Part shown: positions 1-5,509 of the stretch, piece after piece
Layout of the letters: each line of letters begins with the position of its first letter
How positions within the stretch are numbered: position 1 is the stretch's first letter
Assembly: GCA_002317225.1 (NCBI GenBank)
Contig: DCIW01000167.1
Location: forward strand, 1-6,631
DNA: 6,631 nucleotides
From: Prevotellaceae bacterium UBA1716
Lineage (GTDB): Bacteria; Bacteroidota; Bacteroidia; Bacteroidales; Bacteroidaceae
Direction: 5' to 3'
Made by a program: the position numbers and the translations under genes
The notes under the pieces: model-generated
Seen by the model: only the letters and a program-made list of their open reading frames with translations
What the model was told of the DNA's origin: nothing
Databases searched by the model: none

Positions 1-512
1 TGTTCAGTGGTAAGACAGAAGAACTCATTCGTCGCTTGAAGCGTGCTCAGTTTGCTCATCAGAAGGTGGAAATCTTCAAACCTTCGCTCGATGTTCGTTA
101 CTCAGAAATGGATGTCGTTACACACAATGGAGAAAGCATCCATTCCACTCCAGTAGAGAATTCGATGAGCATCCTTCTTCTTTCGAGCAACTGCGAAGTA
201 ATTGGAATCGACGAAGCACAGTTCTTTGACCAGAACCTCGTAACCGTATGTAACGAACTTGCAGAAAGAGGAATACGTGTAATCATAGCAGGTCTTGATA
301 TGGACTACACAGGAAAGCCATTCGGTCCTATGCCTCAATTATGTGCCATATCCGATGATGTTACAAAGGTACACGCAATCTGCATGCGTTGTGGAGCACA
401 AGCCTACGTATCGCATCGAAAGGTAGCCAATACCCATCAGGTCATGCTTGGTGAGGTAAACGAATATGAGCCACTCTGCAGACATTGCTATATGACAGAG
501 ACCAAACGCTAA
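1..512 (+). CDS. tdk: Thymidine kinase, type II (5' end outside window)
   Basis: Cytosolic enzyme of pyrimidine salvage that phosphorylates thymidine to dTMP with ATP. The reading frame is open from the first complete codon (base 3) and starts with FSGKTEELIRR, the second half of the TK1-type P-loop (GxMFSGKT); the first two bases (tg) would fit the preceding Met codon, so only a short N-terminus is missing. A TTG at 36 is in frame but lies after the P-loop and is not the start. Other family marks are the Walker B-like GIDEAQFFD near 205-231, the GLDMDYTGKPFGPMPQL stretch near 292-340, and two zinc-binding cysteine pairs, CMRC (381-392) and CRHC (477-488). The gene ends TAA, 37 bp before cysE, with no terminator between, so both probably share a transcript. 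Family assignment is secure; the promoter is outside the window. Confidence 0.96.
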   Translation, partial: FSGKTEELIRRLKRAQFAHQKVEIFKPSLDVRYSEMDVVTHNGESIHSTPVENSMSILLLSSNCEVIGIDEAQFFDQNLVTVCNELAERGIRVIIAGLDMDYTGKPFGPMPQLCAISDDVTKVHAICMRCGAQAYVSHRKVANTHQVMLGEVNEYEPLCRHCYMTETKR

Positions 513-549
513 ATAGCTCTATGCACTATCAGTATATAGGCAATAAGAA

Positions 550-1455
550 ATGAAAAAACAAGACATGCTGACACAAACGGTTGACGAGCTTTCGAAGCCG
601 GAATCGTATAAGGATTTGTACCACGAACATAATGATGGTACACCGCTGCCTTCTGCTTCAGCCCTGAAGGAGATAATGTACCTTATACGCTCTATCATCT
701 TCCCGGGTTATTACGGCAACTCATCCATCAACACAACCACACTTAAATATCATCTCGGAGTAGATGCCGAACAACTATACTCTCTACTTGTTGAACAAAT
801 ATTTGCGGGACTTGCATTCTCTGATTTCAAGAATGATCCCGCTTATGCTGCATTCTCCGAGGTGACAGTCAATCAGGAATTGCGACGCATATCAAACGAC
901 AGGGCAGAGAGATTCATCAAGCATCTTCCCGAACTCCGCCGCATCCTTGCAACAGATGTGATTGCAGCCTTCAACGGCGACCCTGCAGCAAAGACTTACG
1001 GAGAGATAATCAGTTGCTATCCAGTTATTAAGACACTCACAAACTATAGAGTGGCACACGAACTTCTCTTGCTCGATGTACCACTCATCCCTCGTATGCT
1101 AACCGAGATGGCTCACTCTGAGACAGGTATCGATATTCATCCGGGAGCCACTATCGGCGAATACTTCACCATCGACCACGGAACAGGCGTGGTAATCGGT
1201 GAGACTTGTATCATCGGCAATAATGTCAAGCTCTATCAAGGTGTTACTCTTGGAGCAAAGAGTTTCCCTTGCGATGAGAACGGCAACCCTATCAAGGGCA
1301 TTCCTCGTCACCCAATTCTTGAGGATGATGTCATTGTCTATTCGAACGCCTCAATCCTCGGTCGTATAACTATCGGAAAGGGAGCGACCATCGGTGGTAA
1401 CATCTGGGTTACGCAGGACGTACCTGCAGGAACATTCATTTCACAGAAAAGATAA
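550..1455 (+). CDS. cysE: Serine O-acetyltransferase
   Basis: Transfers acetyl from acetyl-CoA to L-serine, giving O-acetylserine, the acceptor for sulfide in cysteine synthesis; cytosolic. The 301-residue protein has an N-terminal alpha-helical region (about 1-190) and a C-terminal left-handed beta-helix of hexapeptide repeats (about 193-296). Asp195 (in GIDIHPGATIG) and His210 (in IDHGTG) are 15 residues apart, the same spacing as the catalytic Asp143/His158 pair of E. coli CysE. The motif GVTLGAKSFP follows, and the PRHP of the CoA-side loop is present. It is longer than E. coli CysE (273 aa), mainly at the N-terminus. The C-terminus ends soon after the helix (FISQKR), so the tail that mediates cysteine feedback in E. 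coli looks short; altered inhibition is only inference. The ATG at 550 is the first start after tdk, without a clear Shine-Dalgarno. The methyltransferase gene starts 14 bp downstream. Confidence 0.95.
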   Translation: MKKQDMLTQTVDELSKPESYKDLYHEHNDGTPLPSASALKEIMYLIRSIIFPGYYGNSSINTTTLKYHLGVDAEQLYSLLVEQIFAGLAFSDFKNDPAYAAFSEVTVNQELRRISNDRAERFIKHLPELRRILATDVIAAFNGDPAAKTYGEIISCYPVIKTLTNYRVAHELLLLDVPLIPRMLTEMAHSETGIDIHPGATIGEYFTIDHGTGVVIGETCIIGNNVKLYQGVTLGAKSFPCDENGNPIKGIPRHPILEDDVIVYSNASILGRITIGKGATIGGNIWVTQDVPAGTFISQKR

Positions 1456-1469
1456 CTCATTCCCCCATT

Positions 1470-3233
1470 ATGGAAGAATTCAAAATAATAGTCAAGACCT
1501 TTAAGGGACTTGAAGAAGTTCTTGCAAAAGAACTTATCAATTTAGGTGCAAACAACGTAGAGATAGGCATTCGTATGGTCTCTATCACAGGCGACCAAGA
1601 AATGCTCTACAAGGCAAACTTCTGTACCCGTACTGCAATCAAGGTGCTCAAGCCAATCAAGGAGTTCAAGGCAAATGATGCAGACGAAGTATATGAACAG
1701 GTGAAGCAGATTGACTGGAGTCAGTATATGGACTGCAACAACACATTCCTTATCGATTCAGTTGTATTCTCGGAGAAATTCCGTCATTCGAAGTTCGTGG
1801 CATATCGTGCAAAGGATGCAATCGCAGATTATTGGCGAGAGAAGGAAGACAGTCGTCCTAACGTGGCTATAACTAATCCTGACCTTCGTATCAACGTACA
1901 TATTGCAGAAAATGATGTGACTATCTCGCTCGACTCAAGCGGTGAGAGTCTCCATCAGCGTGGTTACAAGACTGCAACCGTTCCTGCCCCAATCAACGAA
2001 GTACTTGCTGCAGGTATGATTCTCCTCACTGGTTGGGATGGCGAATGCGACCTTATCGACCCATTCTGCGGTTCGGGTACTATCCTTATCGAAGCAGCAC
2101 TTATCGCCCTCAACATCTACCCAGGTGTGTTCCGTAAAGAATATGCGTTTGAGAAGTGGAAGGACTTTGATGCAGACCTCTTCGATAAGATATATAACGA
2201 TGACAGTCAGGAGCGTGAGTTCGACCATAAGATTTATGGTTACGATATCAATCGTCAGGCAGTCCAGATTGCAACCGACAATGTGCTCAATGCCGGTGTA
2301 AAGGAAGCTGTGAGCGTAGAGCAACGCGACTTCTACGAGTTTGAGCAGCCACTCGATAAGGCAATCATGATTACCAATCCACCATACGGTGAGCGTATCA
2401 CTACTGACGATATCTTCGATCTTTACGATACAATCGGCAAGAATCTTAAACAACGCTTTGTGGGCAATGATGCATGGATTATAACATATCATGAAGAACT
2501 CTTTGCAAAGATCGGTTTCCGTCCATCAACCCGCTATGCCCTCTTCAATGGTGCTCTCGAATGCGAATTCCGCAAGTATCAGATATTCGATGGCAAACTC
2601 AAGGATCGCCGCGAGGAAGGTCTTGACATCAAGACTGATGATGAGCGTAAGCATAACCTCAAGTTCAAGCCTCACAAGAAGAATGAAGATGGCGAATGGA
2701 ACGGAGAGAAGAAGACTGATGACGACAGCCACTATTTCAAATCAAAGCCTTATAAGGACGAGCGTCGCAAGAAGGAAGAAGACCGCGATAATCGTCGTCG
2801 TCGCAAGGAAGAGGAAAGCGGCGAGTCTGCACCACGCTACTCGAAGGATGAATCTCGCGAAGACCGCATGAACTCACGCCGCAACTTCTTCGAAGCTGAG
2901 GATGAGGAAGAGGCAGAAATCATCAACCGTCACCTTGGCAAATGGGGCGACCGTCGAGTTTTCGAGGCAAGAGAAAGACGTGAAAAGGAAAATAATAGAG
3001 GTGGCAACCGCGACTCAAGACCTAATAGAGATTCAAGGGACTCAAGGGATTCTAGACAATCTAGGGACTCTAGGAATTCTAGAGATTCAAGAGATTCAAG
3101 ACCAAACAGAGACTCGCGCCCTAACAGAGATAATCGTGACCGTCGCGACTCTAAGGGACAGGATCGTAACCGCTTCCGCCCCAAGGATGACAACGCAAGA
3201 TCCGGCGGACGCTCAGATAAAGGCCGTAGATAG
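1470..3233 (+). CDS. rlmL: THUMP-domain SAM-dependent rRNA methyltransferase (RlmL-like) with RDSR-repeat tail
   Basis: Probable 23S rRNA guanine-N2 methyltransferase, related to the RlmL half of E. coli RlmKL; the exact target base is not proven. Residues 1-165 form the N-terminal ferredoxin-like/THUMP RNA-binding region. Residues 166-375 are a Rossmann methyltransferase: motif I D197PFCGSGT, acidic SAM-ribose contact D259 (YGYDINRQA), D287 (QRDF), and catalytic motif IV N303PPYGER. The RlmK half is absent. From about 375 to 587 there is a lysine/arginine/glutamate-rich, probably disordered tail. It holds one ordered-looking patch (472-509, an acidic FFEAEDEEEAE run then HLGKWGDRRVFEARERR) and a three-residue repeat rich in DSR (512-562). 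The tail probably binds RNA or ribosomes (inference). The last 83 bp overlap yidD on the other strand. It starts at ATG, 14 bp after cysE. Methyltransferase identity is firm; the symbol is by homology only. Confidence 0.88.
   Translation: MEEFKIIVKTFKGLEEVLAKELINLGANNVEIGIRMVSITGDQEMLYKANFCTRTAIKVLKPIKEFKANDADEVYEQVKQIDWSQYMDCNNTFLIDSVVFSEKFRHSKFVAYRAKDAIADYWREKEDSRPNVAITNPDLRINVHIAENDVTISLDSSGESLHQRGYKTATVPAPINEVLAAGMILLTGWDGECDLIDPFCGSGTILIEAALIALNIYPGVFRKEYAFEKWKDFDADLFDKIYNDDSQEREFDHKIYGYDINRQAVQIATDNVLNAGVKEAVSVEQRDFYEFEQPLDKAIMITNPPYGERITTDDIFDLYDTIGKNLKQRFVGNDAWIITYHEELFAKIGFRPSTRYALFNGALECEFRKYQIFDGKLKDRREEGLDIKTDDERKHNLKFKPHKKNEDGEWNGEKKTDDDSHYFKSKPYKDERRKKEEDRDNRRRRKEEESGESAPRYSKDESREDRMNSRRNFFEAEDEEEAEIINRHLGKWGDRRVFEARERREKENNRGGNRDSRPNRDSRDSRDSRQSRDSRNSRDSRDSRPNRDSRPNRDNRDRRDSKGQDRNRFRPKDDNARSGGRSDKGRR
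3003..3155 (+). repeat. 9-bp tandem repeat encoding the RDSR tail
   Basis: Seventeen 9-bp units in one register within the methyltransferase gene, each encoding three residues, mostly DSR, with variants QSR, NSR, PNR and DNR. The core at 3030-3101 is eight units such as GATTCAAGG, GACTCTAGG and GATTCTAGA. In this core every arginine is AGA or AGG, while most arginines elsewhere in the gene are CGT or CGC, which suggests recent slippage expansion rather than older coding sequence. Flanking units (CCTAACAGA, GATAATCGT, GACCGTCGC) are more diverged. The array ends where the convergent yidD stop codon (3151-3153) begins. Confidence 0.9.
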
Positions 3234-3405
3234 GACCATGCTTCTTGATAGCCTCAACCGCATACGCTGAACAAGTCGGAGTGAAACGACATGAAGGCGG
3301 TGTGAAAGGCGAAATACAATTACGATAAAAATAAATAGGAATCAGCAGTATCCACGAGAGGATATTGCTGATTCCTTTTAATATGAGTTTAAGGAAGTGT
3401 AGCAT
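3151..3405 (-). CDS. yidD: Membrane protein insertion efficiency factor YidD
   Basis: Small membrane-associated protein that helps YidC/Sec-dependent insertion of inner-membrane proteins. The 84-residue product has a hydrophobic, amphipathic N-terminus (about 1-27) followed by the family signature: ISPFTPPSCRFTPTCSAYA (31-49) with its cysteines, EAIKKHGPIYGLYL, and the C-terminal RCHPWGGSGYDPVP (71-84). Nearly every diagnostic position is present, so the gene is real despite overlapping the methyltransferase. Residues 58-84 are encoded opposite the last 27 codons of that gene. ATG at 3405 is the only usual start codon between the upstream in-frame stop at 3463 and the signature, but it adds roughly 10-15 residues compared with short YidD proteins. 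These extra residues (11-23) are encoded by the arms of a strong inverted repeat. It lies downstream of rnpA, its usual neighbour. Confidence 0.93.
   Translation of the reverse strand: MLHFLKLILKGISNILSWILLIPIYFYRNCISPFTPPSCRFTPTCSAYAVEAIKKHGPIYGLYLSVRRILRCHPWGGSGYDPVP
3338..3380 (+). terminator. Intrinsic terminator-like hairpin, probably ending the methyltransferase transcript
   Basis: Arms GGAATCAGCAGTATCC (3338-3353) and GGATATTGCTGATTCC (3360-3375) pair over 16 bp with one G-U wobble around a six-base loop (ACGAGA), followed by TTTTA. It begins 104 bases after the methyltransferase stop and is the only strong hairpin-plus-T candidate I see in the window. On the minus strand it is followed by TATTTATTTTTAT, so it could also act in that direction, where it lies within codons 11-23 of yidD. 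The hairpin is seen directly; termination activity is inferred. Confidence 0.7.
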
Positions 3406-3419
3406 AGTAGTTTGGTGGT

Positions 3420-3480
3420 TATAGATACTATAGAGGCTATAAAGGCTATAGAAACTATGGAACTATAGGGATATAGAATC
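3420..3480. repeat. Degenerate 9-bp TATAGANNC tandem array between rnpA and yidD
   Basis: Seven head-to-tail units fill most of the 74-bp gap: TATAGATAC, TATAGAGGC, TATAAAGGC, TATAGAAAC, TATGGAAC, TATAGGGA and TATAGAATC. Two units are 8 bp, the rest 9 bp. The array runs up to the rnpA stop codon (TAG, complement at 3480-3482), and a partial unit, TATAATTTC, continues into rnpA. Read on the minus strand the yidD frame stays open through part of it (back to a TAG at 3463-3465) but has no start codon there. I see no clear promoter in it. Confidence 0.85.
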
Positions 3481-3878
3481 TATAATTTCTCACTTATTCT
3501 TACAAGTGCCTTTACCACAGCCTTATTCACCTGACAGAAAGTGGGCAGTTTGTCTGTGATGCATATAAAGGCAATAGCCATCTTGTAGTCCTTACCTTCG
3601 AGAGCATCCCACAATATGCCCTTATTCGTGCGATAGGCTTCGCGTACAAGGCGTTTCATGCGGTTACGGTCAACTGCGTTATGGAAACGCTTCTTAGGCA
3701 CAGAGATAAGGATTGAAGCGGGAACATCATTCATGCTTTCTGGAGCCTCATCCTTAGCAATAGGCATATAAACAACTCGCAGGGGGAAGACAGCACTTGA
3801 ACTGTTTCCGCCTGCGAAAAGTTTATCAGTAATGAGTTTACTGTTAAGTCGCTCAGATTTCTTGAATGTATTGTTCAT
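3480..3878 (-). CDS. rnpA: Ribonuclease P protein component
   Basis: Protein subunit of RNase P, which helps the catalytic RNA bind pre-tRNA and remove its 5' leader. At 132 residues it has normal length. It starts with the basic NNTFKKSERLNSK segment, typical of the family's substrate-binding face, and contains VPKKRFHNAVDRNRMKRLVRE (about 60-80), including the RNR signature at 71-73. There is an acidic insertion between the central strands (about 40-52, AKDEAPESMNDVP), which is common in Bacteroidetes members as far as I recall. The start is ATG at 3878, 5 bp after the hemD stop, so it is surely co-transcribed with hemD. The upstream bases are A/T-rich with no Shine-Dalgarno, usual for this phylum. 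The rpmH neighbour found in many bacteria is absent here; yidD is downstream. Confidence 0.95.
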   Translation of the reverse strand: MNNTFKKSERLNSKLITDKLFAGGNSSSAVFPLRVVYMPIAKDEAPESMNDVPASILISVPKKRFHNAVDRNRMKRLVREAYRTNKGILWDALEGKDYKMAIAFICITDKLPTFCQVNKAVVKALVRISEKL

Positions 3879-3883
3879 AAAAA

Positions 3884-4624
3884 TTAAAGTCCCAAACTCT
3901 TTGCGTATGCCTCGATTATAGCAGGCACAGAACGCAATTCAGCAGTTGGCTGGTAATTTACAGTCAAACCAGCCTCTTCCGCAGCAGCAATAGTCTTGGT
4001 TCCAAGACATGCAATAGCGACATCACCCTGCTTGTAGTCTGGGAAATTCTTCACCAAAGAGTGGATTCCCTCAGGACTGAAGAACACGAGCATATTATAA
4101 TCCATAGGCTCGTCTGGAGTGAAGTCGTTGCTTACAGTATAGTACATCACAGCCTCATCATGCTGAAGACCTGCCTCATCGAGTTGATTAGCAAGGTCAT
4201 CGCTATGAATTGAAGATAATGGACAGAAGTAGTTCTCTGCCTTATGCTTCACCATGATTGGAATGAGGTCGACGAGTTTACCGCTTTCAGGGAAGAAGTT
4301 CTTACGCTTGCGGTACTGAACGAATTTTTGTATATAAAGAGATACTTGCTCCGAAACACAGAAATACTTCATGTCGTCAGGAATGTTCACGCGCAATTCC
4401 TTACAAAGGCTGAAGAAGTGGTCGATAGCGTGACGTGAAGTGAACACGATTGCTGTATGACCAGGGATAGACACTTTCTGTTGGCGAAAGTCCTTTGGCG
4501 ACATTGGCTCCACCTTAATGAATGGACGGAACACCAAGTCCAATCCATACTTCTGGGCTACATCAAAATAAGGTGATTTTTCTGTTTGTGGTTTTGGTTG
4601 AGAAACTAAAATCTTAATAGCCAT
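3884..4624 (-). CDS. hemD: Uroporphyrinogen-III synthase family protein (HemD)
   Basis: HemD closes linear hydroxymethylbilane with inversion of ring D to give uroporphyrinogen III, the branch point to heme, siroheme and cobalamin. The 246-residue protein matches the weakly conserved two-domain family by pattern: ILVSQPKP at the N-terminus, IVFTSRHAIDHF (about 60-71), FCPLSSIHSDDLANQL, VMYYTV, LVFFSPEGIHSLVKNF and IACLGTKTIAAAEEAG near the C-terminus, which matches the family's typical IGPKTAxAA element. I chose ATG at 4624 over the TTG one codon upstream. It shares one base with the DUF4271 stop codon (TGATG), pointing to translational coupling. rnpA follows 5 bp later. HemD enzymes diverge strongly, so catalysis is not shown by conserved residues, and whether the rest of the heme pathway exists cannot be seen here. 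Confidence 0.87.
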   Translation of the reverse strand: MAIKILVSQPKPQTEKSPYFDVAQKYGLDLVFRPFIKVEPMSPKDFRQQKVSIPGHTAIVFTSRHAIDHFFSLCKELRVNIPDDMKYFCVSEQVSLYIQKFVQYRKRKNFFPESGKLVDLIPIMVKHKAENYFCPLSSIHSDDLANQLDEAGLQHDEAVMYYTVSNDFTPDEPMDYNMLVFFSPEGIHSLVKNFPDYKQGDVAIACLGTKTIAAAEEAGLTVNYQPTAELRSVPAIIEAYAKSLGL

Positions 4625-5430
4625 CAATACAATATTTTTACAATATAATTATCTATTGCCCACGATGTCAAACTACTCAAAATGAGAGCGGGCACAAGTT
4701 CGACGCTGCAAAAGTACAAAAAAATGAGCAAATACCCATACTTTTTACTCTTAAAGTTGACAAACATCTTGAAAAACAGCAACAACTCATACGAAAAGAA
4801 TACAAAAATGAGACTCCACATTACAAAGTCGCTGCTTGAATTAATCAAGACTGTCACAAGCGAAATAGGGAAAATCAAGAACGCGGTGACCGATGTCAGG
4901 AGCAGATATCCGTTCATCCATTTAGTACCCGACTCATGGTCAAAAAAGGTCCAGTTGACAAGCGCATACACCCATGCCTTGAGATAGACAAAGGCAATAA
5001 AGACAACATATCCCGCAGCAAAAAACCAGTAAGGAATGCCGTATGCCCTTTCAAACCCGAACTTGGTAGCGATGAAGTTGAACACCACAAGACTGAGCGA
5101 CAAAGCACTGATCGTAATGAGCATAAATGTGCTGTAAATCTCATGGTTGTTCTCATTCATATTCTCCTTGGAGTAGGTACGTTTGGTAGTAAAAAACTCC
5201 TCAAGATGATAAAAGATAGACATGCGACAACGATAGAGCAAAATCGCAATGACAAGCAGCATAAGGAACATGCCACCAAGCAGGTAATCGTCCTTTGCAA
5301 TTGCATAAGGGTGCTCGACCAAGGGAATTCCCTGGTCGGGCAAACCTTTTCCCACCTTATAATAACCAGTCTTATTGATAAGGTTGGAGTCGGTAGCGGT
5401 TAATATGCTATCGTAATCGTTATTTACCAT
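4624..5430 (-). CDS. DUF4271 multi-pass membrane protein
   Basis: Function unknown. I recognise it as the Bacteroidetes DUF4271 family from its layout and its place beside hemD; this is recall, not a search. The 268-residue protein has a hydrophilic N-terminus (1-50), then about six hydrophobic segments near 51-67, 100-121, 133-158, 173-197, 202-225 and 231-254. A charged loop (about 68-97, TTKRTYSKENMNENNHEIYS) separates the first two, and KAWVYALVNWTFF lies around 151-163. No signal peptide or catalytic motif is visible. The ATG at 5430 lies within a heptamer repeat that offers several other ATGs, each closed quickly by a stop; the next internal Met (54) would remove the N-terminus, so 5430 is kept. 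Its stop overlaps the hemD start by one base. The cluster with rnpA and yidD hints at a membrane-biogenesis or housekeeping role, but that is inference. Confidence 0.85.
   Translation of the reverse strand: MVNNDYDSILTATDSNLINKTGYYKVGKGLPDQGIPLVEHPYAIAKDDYLLGGMFLMLLVIAILLYRCRMSIFYHLEEFFTTKRTYSKENMNENNHEIYSTFMLITISALSLSLVVFNFIATKFGFERAYGIPYWFFAAGYVVFIAFVYLKAWVYALVNWTFFDHESGTKWMNGYLLLTSVTAFLIFPISLVTVLINSSSDFVMWSLIFVFFSYELLLFFKMFVNFKSKKYGYLLIFLYFCSVELVPALILSSLTSWAIDNYIVKILY
4709..4732 (-). promoter_or_regulatory. Candidate Bacteroidetes promoter for hemD-rnpA inside the DUF4271 gene
   Basis: Read on the minus strand, TACTTTTG (4716 to 4709) fits the Bacteroidetes -7 element TAnnTTTG exactly, and the surrounding TTTTTTTGTACTTTTGCAGC closely resembles many promoters of this phylum. 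A TTTG lies upstream (4732 to 4729), but only 12 bp away rather than about 20, so the -33 element is poor. A transcript would start near 4700, about 75 bases before hemD. The element also encodes DUF4271 residues (FLYFCS), so the match could be chance. Confidence 0.4.
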
Positions 5431-5453
5431 TTAATCATTTACCATTTACCATT
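5422..5453. repeat. ATTTACC heptamer repeat carrying the DUF4271 start codon
   Basis: Units ATTTACC (5422), ATTTAATC (5429), ATTTACC (5437), ATTTACC (5444) and a partial ATTAGG (5451). On the minus strand this reads as repeated ATGGTAA/ATGGTAAAT, giving ATGs at 5430, 5438, 5445 and 5452. Only 5430 opens a long frame. The one at 5445 encodes MVND and a TAA directly touching the DUF4271 ATG. Confidence 0.8.
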
Positions 5454-5470
5454 AGGCCATCCGGAAGGTT

Positions 5471-5509
5471 AATCATCAATCATCAATCGTCAATCATCAA
5501 CAATCAATC
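5471..5509. repeat. AATCATC heptamer repeat after metK
   Basis: Units AATCATC (5471), AATCATC (5478), AATCGTC (5485), AATCATC (5492), AACAATC (5499) and a partial AATC (5506) run into the metK stop codon (TGA, complement at 5508-5510). With the ATTTACC array it fills most of the 77-bp gap before DUF4271. I see no hairpin terminator or TAnnTTTG promoter in the gap, so metK and DUF4271 may be transcribed together. Confidence 0.82.

Noticed and set aside
513..549. Promoter or terminator between tdk and cysE
   Set aside because: Only 37 bp, with no hairpin, TAnnTTTG or TTTG pair; co-transcription is simpler.
1935..2492. Minus-strand open frame of 185 codons
   Set aside because: It lies wholly opposite the conserved methyltransferase catalytic domain, whose motifs I and IV are intact; the antisense product resembles nothing known.
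3068..3084. CTCTAG-GAATT-CTAGAG inverted repeat as a possible yidD terminator
   Set aside because: The 6-bp stem arises from the coding repeat itself and has no T-run after it on the minus strand.
2930..3193. Minus-strand open frame of 87 codons rich in Leu-Glu-Ser repeats
   Set aside because: It is the antisense reading of the 9-bp methyltransferase repeat, which has no stops in that frame; it has no recognisable domain and overlaps the yidD end.
2902..3270. Plus-strand frame of 122 codons with Ile-Leu-Glu-Ile-type repeats
   Set aside because: It is a shifted frame of the same repeat inside the methyltransferase gene; no initiation signal or family resemblance.
4936..5403. Plus-strand open frame of 155 codons
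   Set aside because: It is antisense to the DUF4271 gene, with no recognisable motif; the opposite strand encodes coherent transmembrane helices.
5457..5468. CCATCCGGAAGG near-palindrome between metK and DUF4271 as operator or terminator
   Set aside because: It is short, has one mismatch and no loop or T-run; no supporting second copy was seen.
5422..5509. Possible CRISPR array or attachment site
   Set aside because: The units are 7 bp, contiguous and without spacers, and no cas or integrase gene is present.
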